Below are positions 35,627 through 43,320 of a stretch of 64,000 bases of DNA, one piece after another. The DNA is taken from NCBI GenBank assembly GCA_051252005.1, contig JBPOEZ010000003.1:434001-498000 (forward strand). The letters are read 5' to 3'. The stretch is from JACOMS01 sp051252005. Lineage in GTDB: Bacteria > Pseudomonadota > Alphaproteobacteria > Caulobacterales > Maricaulaceae. Each line of letters opens with the position of its first letter. Position 1 is the first letter of the stretch. The translations under genes were made by a program, and so were the position numbers. The notes beneath the pieces are model-generated. The model was not told the origin of the DNA. It saw nothing but the letters and a program-made list of their open reading frames with translations, and made no database searches.

Positions 35627-35872
35627 TTATATTCAACCTTTACCACCTCTCCAATCATGGCGACTCACTGCACCTCAATCATCGATTTAGTTCTACCAAT
35701 AGAACAAATACACCCTACCGTTGTTTTTCTTGATAACGACTCCTTAAAGCTTACAATCTATATAGTTGTATATGAAATAATATTAGTCTTATCGTTAATC
35801 ATGCTTTTTACCATCAAAGTAATCACTTTTATGTATTAAAAAAAATTAACAACACTAATAAAGGGCGATGAA

Positions 35873-36388
35873 ATGAGAACTTCCAAAACACATAAAATAC
35901 ATAATTTCATCCTCAAGGCAGGCTCAATTTTAGCCCTTTTTACGGCGGCACAGGGGCCCGCGTCGGCAGGCAATGTCGATGCACAAGCTATCTTTTCCGG
36001 AATTGTCTTAGAAAGCTGCACGGTCAATATATCGACACCCGGAACCTTAGGCGTGTCTGCTGATGGCACAACCCTTACCTCCGAAGGGATCGGTGGCGTT
36101 TCTGCAATCGCAGCCGTCATTACCAATTCGGTAAACTCTACGGTAGAAGTTGTCCCTCCCGTGGCCTTCACAATCGCACCAGAGGGGGCGGAAACCAACA
36201 CAACGTTTTCCACAAACTATGCGTTGACGGGCTCAACAACAGCAACCGTAGGAGACGGCGAAACGGCGACGGCGCTTAACATCGGCGCCCACGTCATGAT
36301 CGTTGATGCGGCAGCCACGAAATCTAGCGGCACTTACGGAGCTGGAGCCTATACGCTTGTCGCAACCGTGCGCTGTGTGGCACCGTAA
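35873..36388 (+). CDS. Exported pilin/spore-coat-U-like protein of unknown function (gene A of a three-gene cluster)
   Basis: A 171-aa secreted protein: signal peptide to about residue 32 (SILALFTAAQGPASAG), then a Thr/Ser/Val-rich beta-sandwich-like body. One cysteine near the start of the mature part (VLESCTVNIST) and one at the very end (TLVATVRCVAP) could form a disulfide, as in chaperone-usher pilins and SCPU-domain proteins. I cannot assign a named domain with certainty. The start has AAAGGGCGATG upstream. The stop codon overlaps the next start (TAATG). The 245 bp upstream is strongly AT-rich. Confidence 0.55.
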   Translation: MRTSKTHKIHNFILKAGSILALFTAAQGPASAGNVDAQAIFSGIVLESCTVNISTPGTLGVSADGTTLTSEGIGGVSAIAAVITNSVNSTVEVVPPVAFTIAPEGAETNTTFSTNYALTGSTTATVGDGETATALNIGAHVMIVDAAATKSSGTYGAGAYTLVATVRCVAP

Positions 36389-36792
36389 TGCTCCGCTGCC
36401 TATTCACCTTCGCTGTTATAGCAGCCCTATCTGGCATTGCGGTCTCTTCTACGGCTCAAACTGTCTCTCCGATGAAAAAGCATATTAGTTCTTTTGCCGA
36501 AAATTTCATCGTCCAAGTTACGATTGCTAATCCATATGACAAATCTCAGGTCAGCGAGATTGAAATCTTTGACGCGAATTGGACACCTGTAAAAGGCGCC
36601 GTCATATCACAACGCCGAGCCCTGCTTGGCTCTGGGCATACGCTAAAAGTTACAGCTCTTGTCCCGTTTAACGGGGCAAAGGAAACCTATGTTTATCTTT
36701 GCCATTCAATCACGCCGGGCCTAAGCGGCCGCGGAACATCGTATAGGGGGGAAGTATGCGGAAAATATACAGCACGTCGTTTATCAGCTTAA
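36388..36792 (+). CDS. Exported protein resembling the N-terminal domain of a pilus chaperone (gene B)
   Basis: A 134-aa protein with a cleavable signal (LFTFAVIAALSGIAVSSTAQ). The mature part reads like one Ig-type domain: FIVQVTIANPYDKSQVSEIEIFDANW, then VPFNGAKETYVYLC, with two or three Cys. The NP segment followed by a strand and an ETYVYLC strand recalls the first domain of PapD-type chaperones, but there is no second domain, so donor-strand function is unproven. It overlaps both neighbours (TAATG at the start, 37 bp with gene C at the end), which points to a strictly coupled operon. Confidence 0.5.
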   Translation: MLRCLFTFAVIAALSGIAVSSTAQTVSPMKKHISSFAENFIVQVTIANPYDKSQVSEIEIFDANWTPVKGAVISQRRALLGSGHTLKVTALVPFNGAKETYVYLCHSITPGLSGRGTSYRGEVCGKYTARRLSA

Positions 36793-37517
36793 CATGGATG
36801 AGCCTATTGAGTTTACCCGCTCTCGCACAGTCAAATAACGGCGTGTTAGGTGACCCCGGAACTATTATCGTTCCTTCCAGCTCCAGCTCTTACAATCAAC
36901 AAGGCTTCAACCTTCCGTCCGCCCCGCGCTCGTCTGGACAAGACATCGTCAGAGGTTCTGGCGGCATAAGCTGCCAATCATCTGTCGGAGGAAACGGCCC
37001 CGTCCTAGATATGGGTGTAATCGGCACCAACGATATATATTCGAGGGATTCAACTGCCCTCTATGGCCGGATCACGGTTCCACTCGGTAAAAAACCAAAA
37101 CGCGTGGATTGCTCCAAGCTTTATGACCTTGAAATTCAGCGCCTCAAGATGGAACTACAGCTTATGCGGGCCGGCGGGATGGGGGGCTTTAGCGATGAGC
37201 AAGGCGCTAGAAATATTTTACGTAGCGCTCAGCCAGTTAAGCCGGACACAGTAAAAACGCAGGACGTTAAGAAGGCCCACACACAAGAGACGCCAGAACC
37301 TCTTATCATAAGAGGGCCAGCGCAGCAGGATGCAAAAAAGCAACCGGAAATGCGCATTAAAGCCGCACAATATGCGCCCACTCCAAAGCCTCGTACACAA
37401 AGTAGCCCTGCCCGTCGCATTGTAAGACAGCAATATAGACCCGTCATAGTTACTACGGCCAACTTTTCGCCGACATACATTGAACGCGCGCAATTTTTAA
37501 AAGGCTATGTGTATTAG
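36756..37517 (+). CDS. Exported protein of unknown function (gene C)
   Basis: A 253-aa protein with a signal peptide (FISLTWMSLLSLPALAQ). The central region is the only part that looks like a fold: GGISCQSSVGGNGPVLDMG, then TALYGRITVPLGKKPKRVDC and SKLYDLEIQRLKMELQLM, a Cys pair followed by a short coiled coil. The C-terminal 90 residues are Pro/Gln/Lys/Arg-rich and probably disordered. A very strong AGGGGGGAAGT precedes the ATG, inside gene B. I do not recognise the family. Together with genes A and B it could form a secreted surface structure. Confidence 0.5.
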   Translation: MRKIYSTSFISLTWMSLLSLPALAQSNNGVLGDPGTIIVPSSSSSYNQQGFNLPSAPRSSGQDIVRGSGGISCQSSVGGNGPVLDMGVIGTNDIYSRDSTALYGRITVPLGKKPKRVDCSKLYDLEIQRLKMELQLMRAGGMGGFSDEQGARNILRSAQPVKPDTVKTQDVKKAHTQETPEPLIIRGPAQQDAKKQPEMRIKAAQYAPTPKPRTQSSPARRIVRQQYRPVIVTTANFSPTYIERAQFLKGYVY

Positions 37518-37543
37518 AATACGGGGAAGGCGCCCTAAAGCCC

Positions 37544-38635
37544 CTAAGCCTCGATAATGCGTTCCAGATTTTTTGCCATCTCTGCGAACAGTTCCGCTTC
37601 CGGCCCGTCTTGCGCAGCGATGGGCTTTCCTTCGTCGCCTGAGGTACGGATACGCATGTGAAGCGGGGCCGCGCCGAGGAACGGAACTTTCATTTTCTTG
37701 GCCTCTGTTCTCGCGCCGCCGCTTCCGAAAACATCGTGAGAACTGCCGCAATCTGGGCAGATAAACACGCTCATATTTTCGACAATACCCATGACAGGGA
37801 TATTCACTTTTTCAAACATCAATACGCCTTTGCGAGCATCGGCGAGCGCGAGGTCTTGCGGGGTCGAGACGATGATTGCGCCCTTGGGTTTAATGTCCTG
37901 CGCAAGGCCGAGCTGCGGGTCGCCAGTTCCGGGCGGCATATCAATAAAGAGATAATCGAGTTTTCCCCAATCTACGTCCCATAGCATTTTTGAAATCGCG
38001 CCCTGCACCATCGGCCCGCGCCAGACAATCGGCCCGTCATTCTCTGTGAGAAATCCGATAGACATGGCTTTTATGCCGTAGGCTTCTAAGGGGCCGATCA
38101 AAGCGCGGCCTTGTTTATCGACGCTGCGCGCGCGGCCCTTTTTGAGGCCAAGCAGAATCGGCGCAGACGGCCCGTGAATATCGGCGTCCAAAAGCCCGAC
38201 TTTTTTGCCTGCTTTCGCCATAGAAACCGCCAAGTTAACGGCGACGGTTGATTTCCCTACGCCGCCTTTTGCTGAGCTAATGGCGATGACATTATCGACG
38301 AATGCGTCACCTTGGTAACCTTCGGGGCGGCGCGCCTGGTGCGGGTTGCCAGAGCGTGCGGGTTTCTTGCGGGAGACTTCAGGCGCCGCTTTGTGAGCCG
38401 TTAAAAGAACTGACGCTTTTTCGACGCCGTCTAGGCCCGAAAGCGCAGCTTCTGCCGCATCCCGAACTTTGCCGTAAAACTCGGCCATCTTAGGGTCGAC
38501 GGAGAGAATGGCGCGAAGCGTGCCTTTGTCAAAAGATAAATCCCCGAGCATGCCGGATGCAACAATGTCTTTGCCAGAGCGAGGATCGCGAACAGAAGCG
38601 AGCGCTTTAAGGGCGGCAGTTTCAGAATAAGCCAT
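37544..38635 (-). CDS. mrp: Mrp/NBP35-family iron-sulfur cluster carrier ATPase
   Basis: A 363-aa protein: an N-terminal DUF59/MIP18-like domain (residues 5-80), a Pro/Arg-rich linker, then the deviant Walker A ISSAKGGVGKSTVAVN (residues 119-134), GLLDADIHGPSAPILLG, FIDMPPGTGDPQLGLAQ, and the cluster-binding CPDCG motif. It holds and transfers 4Fe-4S clusters to apo-proteins in the cytoplasm. Its start codon follows a 14-bp hairpin (38643-38684) that contains the probable ribosome binding site AAGGA, so translation may be controlled by RNA structure. Confidence 0.94.
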   Translation of the reverse strand: MAYSETAALKALASVRDPRSGKDIVASGMLGDLSFDKGTLRAILSVDPKMAEFYGKVRDAAEAALSGLDGVEKASVLLTAHKAAPEVSRKKPARSGNPHQARRPEGYQGDAFVDNVIAISSAKGGVGKSTVAVNLAVSMAKAGKKVGLLDADIHGPSAPILLGLKKGRARSVDKQGRALIGPLEAYGIKAMSIGFLTENDGPIVWRGPMVQGAISKMLWDVDWGKLDYLFIDMPPGTGDPQLGLAQDIKPKGAIIVSTPQDLALADARKGVLMFEKVNIPVMGIVENMSVFICPDCGSSHDVFGSGGARTEAKKMKVPFLGAAPLHMRIRTSGDEGKPIAAQDGPEAELFAEMAKNLERIIEA

Positions 38636-38642
38636 GAAAGGT

Positions 38643-38684
38643 CCTTATAGGAACAGTGCGATTTTGTACGCTGTCCCTATAAGG
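38643..38684 (-). promoter_or_regulatory. Hairpin in the mrp leader that sequesters the ribosome binding site
   Basis: In the minus-strand RNA, CCUUAUAGGGACAG pairs with CUGUUCCUAUAAGG: 14 consecutive base pairs with one G-U and a 14-base loop. The 3' arm ends in AAGG, the only good Shine-Dalgarno sequence, six to ten bases before the mrp ATG. There is no U-run after it, so it is a poor terminator for the upstream RND operon. A translational switch is the better reading, but this is inference. Confidence 0.6.
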
Positions 38685-38714
38685 TTCCGAGGCCCTCTGC
38701 AATGTTTGGCGTAA

Positions 38715-41700
38715 CTATTCAGCAGGCAAAGTTTTCGGAACTGATCCCGCGCCATTGCTTTGCGGGTTATCAAGCAAAGCTGAGAAACCGGGCTGTTTCA
38801 CACCTGTCCAATGCCGGATGGTAAACCGGCGAATATCCGCGCCAATCCCGTAGAGCGAGGGCACGAAGAACAGGGTCACAAACAGAGCAAACAAGACACC
38901 AAAAGCCAGACTAATACCGATAGGCACGAGCCACTGCGCTTGTAGAGATCGCTCCATAAGCAACGGGAACAGGCCGACAAAGGTTGTCAGAGAGGTGAGC
39001 AAAATCGGGCGAAAACGCCGCGTTCCGGCTTCGACCATAGCCTCGGCTCCGTCCATGCCAGCGTCTCGCAGCTTGTGTACATAATCCATCAAGACAAGGT
39101 TATCGTTCACGGCCACACCGGCCGCCGCGAATATTCCGAGGGTTGATAGCATCGACAATGTATGCCCCATCGCAAGGTGGCCAAGAATTGCGCCTGTATA
39201 ACAGAACGGAATGGCCGCCAGCAAAATCAGGATAGGCTCCCAATATGATTTAAACGAAACCGCTACGAGGAAATAAGCAAAGCCAATCGCGATAAGCATG
39301 AACAACATGATCTCTTGCTGCATGGTTTCTTCGTCTTGTGAGCTTCCGATATTCCCGCGCCCAACGTTCGGATGGCGGACGTCAAAATCCTTGAAGAAGT
39401 CGTCCTTCAAGGCGCTTCGCACTTCATTGACGCGGTCGGCGGCAACTTCGCCGCTAATCACGACAGCGCGCTGTCTCTCGCGGCGTAAAATACGGGATAC
39501 GCCTTTTTCAAACCGCAGGCTTGCCACGGCGTCGAGCGGAAGCTCGCGGCCATCCGCCGTGCGGATGCGCATATTCTGCAAGAAGTCGAGCGACTCGCGG
39601 TCGGCGCTTGGGTAACGGACATAGACTCGTACATCTTCGCCGTCGCGTGGCAGACGCTGCACTTCGTCGCCAAAGAAACCCTGCCTGATCTGGCGGGAAA
39701 CATCGGCATTGGTCACGCCGAGCGCTTCTGCGCCTGGCTTAAGCTCAAACTGCACTTCTTCAGCCGCAGACTGGCTATCATTGACCACATTAAACACGCC
39801 TTCATAGCTGCGAAGTTTCGCCATCAAATCATCAGCAGCCGCATGTAGGTCGTCTGGGTCAACAGCGTTAAGAACATAGCGAAGCGGAGGACCATTATTA
39901 CTATCGCGGTAATCCACAGAGATGTTTTCTGCGTCCGGCACTTCGCCGATAAGCTCGCGCAATCTCTCAGCCGTTTCCTGCGCAGTTAATGTCCGCGTTT
40001 CTGGCGGTACAAGTTTGACTAAGGCCAGAACCTGATTATCGCGGGACCGTGTGTACCAGTTCTCAATTAGCGCGCCGTCGCGCTCACGAATTTCTTCTTC
40101 GAGCTTGCCTTCAGCCACTTGAATATCATTGAGAACTTCCAGTGTGCGCGCATAAGGCGTGCCCTCTGGCAGTTCGACTGTAATCGAAATTTGGTCCGAC
40201 TCCATAGACGGAAAGAACTCCGTCTTGACGATACCGTTTGCCATCATACCAACAGTGACAATCATGATACCAATGAAGAGCGAAGCGGTGAAATATCGGC
40301 GGCGTAGCGCGAAAACAATACCAGGGCGGTACACATTTTCTGAAATCCACGTCAAACTATCCGCAATTTTCTTTTGCAAGCGAGCCGTCTTTGTTTCTGG
40401 ATTATGCGGAGGCATATGCGCCAAGTGAGCCGGCAAAATGAGTAGAGATTCGACGAGAGAGAACAGCAATGCCAAGATCACGACCAAGGAGATAGAACGC
40501 GTGAACTCGCTTGTTCCGCCGGATAAAAACATCCATGGCGCAAAGAAAACCATGGTTGTAATCACGGCAAAGACGACAGGTTTAATAACCATCATCGTGC
40601 CGTTGACCGCAGCCTCAAGCCCTACGTCGCCTTGTTCGGTTCGAAAGTGCACCGCCTCCCCGACAATGATCGCGTCATCAACAATGACTCCGATCACCAA
40701 AAGGAAAGCAAAGGTAGAAATCATATTAAACGAGACGCCAAACATCGGCAGAAGCATAAGACCGCCCGCAAAAGCGGTCGCAATACCAATCACCACCCAT
40801 GTAGAAATGTAAGGACGCAAGAAAAGCCGTAGCGTGAGTCCAACGAGGATCAGGCCAACAAGAAAGTTACTCCCCACCGTATTAATTCGGCCTTCATAAT
40901 CATCATTATTATTATTCCATATTGTCATGGACATACCGTCCGGAACATTTTCCTTTGCCGTGTCGACATAGTTCAAAACGTCTTTGGACATATTGACGAT
41001 GTCCATCACTGGGCCGTTCATGACTTGGACTAGAATCGTTCGTTTGCCGTTGACTGTTGCGAGCAAATTGACCTGCTCAAAACCGTCAAGAACCGTAGCA
41101 ATATCTTTGATACGGACAACCGCGCCGTTTGCCGATTGGCTAACAATTATGTTCTCAAAATCTTCTTGGCTATCAGCTTGGTTGCGGGTGCGAAGCTGCA
41201 TGTTGCCAACATCCGTGCGTACCTGCCCAGAGGAGCTATTAACCGAGGATTGGCGCACGGCGCTCGAAACGTCGCTAAAGGTCAAGCCGTAACGCCGAAG
41301 CGCACTTTCCGAAACTTCAATAGACACTTCTTCGCCGCGTACGCCGAACAAATCTACGGCGGGAACATTTGGGAGAAGCGCCAGATCACGGCGAACTTTT
41401 TCGGCGTAACGTTTGAGCTCGCGTTCCGAAACGGTTTCGTCGCCTGATACTGCCACGCGAATGACTTCATCACGGTTTTGAAAAAGCCAGATTTGCGGAC
41501 GTTCAGCGGCTGCGGGGAAGGTGTTAATGGCATCCACCGCCTGTTTGACATTTTGCATCAAGACAGCTTCGTCCATATCAGAGATGCCTTCGACAACTAC
41601 CGTTCCGCTACCTTCTCCGGCTTGCGCGCGCATTTTATCGACGCCTTGTACCTGCGAGAGCGCTTCTTCGAGCCGAATAACAATCTGCTCTTCCACGTCC

Positions 41701-41873
41701 TGCGGTGACGCGCCTGGCCAAGCGATAGAAACAACAGCGCCGGGGAACTCAACATAGGGCTCCATTTCGCGTTCGATGGTCAAGAAACTAACCACGCCGC
41801 CTATAAACAAAGCAAACATAAGCAAGTTAGCAGCAACTGGATTACTGGCCCACCATGTAATGAAATTTCTCAT
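38715..41873 (-). CDS. RND-family efflux pump inner-membrane permease
   Basis: A 1052-aa resistance-nodulation-division transporter (HAE-type). It opens with the usual helix before NPVAANLLMFALFIGG, contains two large periplasmic loops, and keeps the paired aspartates of helix 4 in VIGVIVDDAIIVGEAV, plus the helix-10 segment GVAVNDNLVLMDYVHKLR. It would export drugs, lipids or other amphiphiles by proton antiport. It follows the adaptor gene by nine bases. No outer-membrane factor and no TetR repressor are encoded in the window, so it must share a TolC-like channel encoded elsewhere. Confidence 0.94.
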   Translation of the reverse strand: MRNFITWWASNPVAANLLMFALFIGGVVSFLTIEREMEPYVEFPGAVVSIAWPGASPQDVEEQIVIRLEEALSQVQGVDKMRAQAGEGSGTVVVEGISDMDEAVLMQNVKQAVDAINTFPAAAERPQIWLFQNRDEVIRVAVSGDETVSERELKRYAEKVRRDLALLPNVPAVDLFGVRGEEVSIEVSESALRRYGLTFSDVSSAVRQSSVNSSSGQVRTDVGNMQLRTRNQADSQEDFENIIVSQSANGAVVRIKDIATVLDGFEQVNLLATVNGKRTILVQVMNGPVMDIVNMSKDVLNYVDTAKENVPDGMSMTIWNNNNDDYEGRINTVGSNFLVGLILVGLTLRLFLRPYISTWVVIGIATAFAGGLMLLPMFGVSFNMISTFAFLLVIGVIVDDAIIVGEAVHFRTEQGDVGLEAAVNGTMMVIKPVVFAVITTMVFFAPWMFLSGGTSEFTRSISLVVILALLFSLVESLLILPAHLAHMPPHNPETKTARLQKKIADSLTWISENVYRPGIVFALRRRYFTASLFIGIMIVTVGMMANGIVKTEFFPSMESDQISITVELPEGTPYARTLEVLNDIQVAEGKLEEEIRERDGALIENWYTRSRDNQVLALVKLVPPETRTLTAQETAERLRELIGEVPDAENISVDYRDSNNGPPLRYVLNAVDPDDLHAAADDLMAKLRSYEGVFNVVNDSQSAAEEVQFELKPGAEALGVTNADVSRQIRQGFFGDEVQRLPRDGEDVRVYVRYPSADRESLDFLQNMRIRTADGRELPLDAVASLRFEKGVSRILRRERQRAVVISGEVAADRVNEVRSALKDDFFKDFDVRHPNVGRGNIGSSQDEETMQQEIMLFMLIAIGFAYFLVAVSFKSYWEPILILLAAIPFCYTGAILGHLAMGHTLSMLSTLGIFAAAGVAVNDNLVLMDYVHKLRDAGMDGAEAMVEAGTRRFRPILLTSLTTFVGLFPLLMERSLQAQWLVPIGISLAFGVLFALFVTLFFVPSLYGIGADIRRFTIRHWTGVKQPGFSALLDNPQSNGAGSVPKTLPAE

Positions 41874-41882
41874 GTTGCTCTC

Positions 41883-43121
41883 CTAGTTTCCGGTCAATGC
41901 GGTAGTCGTGGACGAGCGGTCAACACGGTTGATCGTCATCCCATCAGCAACGCCGCGAATAGGCGAGGTCACGACATGGACGCCAGCTGGAAGCCCGCTA
42001 GAGATAACCGCTTTTTCGCGATCCGACGAAGCCACAGATACAGTACGAATCGACAACGTATCATCATCACCCGCAACATAGACTTGATCTTTGCCGCGTA
42101 GAGCCGCGCGCGGAATTATTATCATATTATCTAGCACTTCGCCGTCTATATCCGCCGTCACGAACAGGCCAGGGGCAAGCGGCGTCCCATTTGACGCGCC
42201 CGCGCCAAACGGATCTTCAACTTCGGCGTAGGCGAACAAAACCCGTGTCTTGGGGTCAAAACCGCTATCGGTCCGCACGATACGGCCCTGCCATGTAGCG
42301 TAGGTCCCCGCGACATTCGCAGACAGACTGACGGGTAGCCCCGGATTATTTTTTCCGGCAATAAAGCCGAGCTTTAATCCTGCCTGCGCTAGGTCTTCAT
42401 TCGTCATAGGCAAACGCACGTCCATGACAGCCACAGAATAGACTTCACCAAGACGGGCTCCAGTTGTCACAAATTCACCCTGGTTTACGGCGCGGGATGT
42501 GACCCGTCCGCTAAACGGCGCATATAACGAAGTACGGCGTAGCTGCAGCTCCGCTTCGCCGAGCTGCGCTTTAGCCGAGGCAAGGCGCGCAGCGGCTTCC
42601 GCCATTTGCGGCTCACGCAGGGTTAGCGCCGAAGGCGTTTGGCCTGTGTTGAGGTCTTGGAAGTCTTGAAGCGCTAGATCTGCTTCTGATTTTTCTCGTA
42701 CCAAAACAGTCTCAGCTTGGGCGACATTGGCTTTGGCTTGAACGACTCTAAGCTCATATTCCGTAGGTTCAATGCGGATGAGAAGGTCACCTTTGCTAAA
42801 CTGTCCGCCTTCAATGAATTTGGAGGACATATAGGTGATTTTACCGCTAACCTGAGGCACGATATTGATTTTTGTGCGCGGCTGGACTTCGCCCTGCGCA
42901 CTCACTTTTAAGGTTACATTTTCCGAAACCGATAACGCGGTCAAAACCGGAATTGCTTTGACCTCTTCGGTCTTTTCTTCCGGCTTGGGCTTTAATGCAC
43001 CCATGATCATAAACAGCGCAATCGCAAGCACCAACACCAAGATCGGAGCCGCGAAAACAAGAAAACGCCGTACCCACGGGGCTTTTGGCCGTTCGTTTAG
43101 TTCAATACCTATATCGTTCAC
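41883..43121 (-). CDS. RND efflux pump periplasmic adaptor (membrane fusion protein)
   Basis: A membrane fusion protein of about 412 residues with one N-terminal helix (RRFLVFAAPILVLVLAIALF), the barrel-sandwich strands NIVPQVSGKITYMS and LLIRIEPTEYEL, a coiled-coil hairpin rich in Ala/Glu/Leu, and the lipoyl half LYAPFSGRVTSRAV. It links the RND permease to an outer-membrane channel. I prefer GTG at 43121 because GGAGG lies eight bases upstream of it; the ATG at 43139 lies just before that GGAGG and has no ribosome binding site of its own. A 28-bp palindrome at 43178-43205 is in its promoter region. Confidence 0.9.
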   Translation of the reverse strand: MNDIGIELNERPKAPWVRRFLVFAAPILVLVLAIALFMIMGALKPKPEEKTEEVKAIPVLTALSVSENVTLKVSAQGEVQPRTKINIVPQVSGKITYMSSKFIEGGQFSKGDLLIRIEPTEYELRVVQAKANVAQAETVLVREKSEADLALQDFQDLNTGQTPSALTLREPQMAEAAARLASAKAQLGEAELQLRRTSLYAPFSGRVTSRAVNQGEFVTTGARLGEVYSVAVMDVRLPMTNEDLAQAGLKLGFIAGKNNPGLPVSLSANVAGTYATWQGRIVRTDSGFDPKTRVLFAYAEVEDPFGAGASNGTPLAPGLFVTADIDGEVLDNMIIIPRAALRGKDQVYVAGDDDTLSIRTVSVASSDREKAVISSGLPAGVHVVTSPIRGVADGMTINRVDRSSTTTALTGN

Positions 43122-43177
43122 AGCCCGTTCCTCCAGCATGTCTTGCGTCAGAATCGATCTGTAAGCTAGTTATTATT

Positions 43178-43205
43178 GTTTTTCAATAAAAATTTATTGA
43201 AAAAC
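43178..43205. promoter_or_regulatory. 28-bp perfect palindrome, probable operator of the RND operon
   Basis: GTTTTTCAATAAA and TTTATTGAAAAAC form perfect 13+13 bp arms around AA. It lies 57-84 bp before the adaptor start and beyond the clpB terminator, so it is in the RND promoter region. The TCAATAAA core resembles operators of TetR-type repressors of efflux pumps. No such repressor gene is adjacent. Confidence 0.55.
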
Positions 43206-43231
43206 GTATTTTTTTATCGATTAGCAATCAC

Positions 43232-43270
43232 AAAAAATGACGCCCACGGGTACTAAATTACCGTGAGCGC
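43232..43270 (-). terminator. Rho-independent terminator of clpB
   Basis: On the minus strand, GCGCTCACGG and CCGTGGGCGT form a 10-bp stem with two G-T (G-U in RNA) pairs around an 11-base loop, followed by CATTTTTTG. It starts 50 bp past the clpB stop codon and isolates clpB from the RND operon. Confidence 0.8.
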
Positions 43271-43320
43271 CTTAAAACGACAAGTGACGTTTATGCAATG
43301 TACGAATGCATCTGCGGAAG

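Noticed and set aside
35657..35839. 60-codon open frame with a hydrophobic C-terminus upstream of the exported cluster
   Set aside because: The region is strongly AT-rich, the ATG lacks a ribosome binding site and the sequence is low in information; more likely part of the leader or promoter region.
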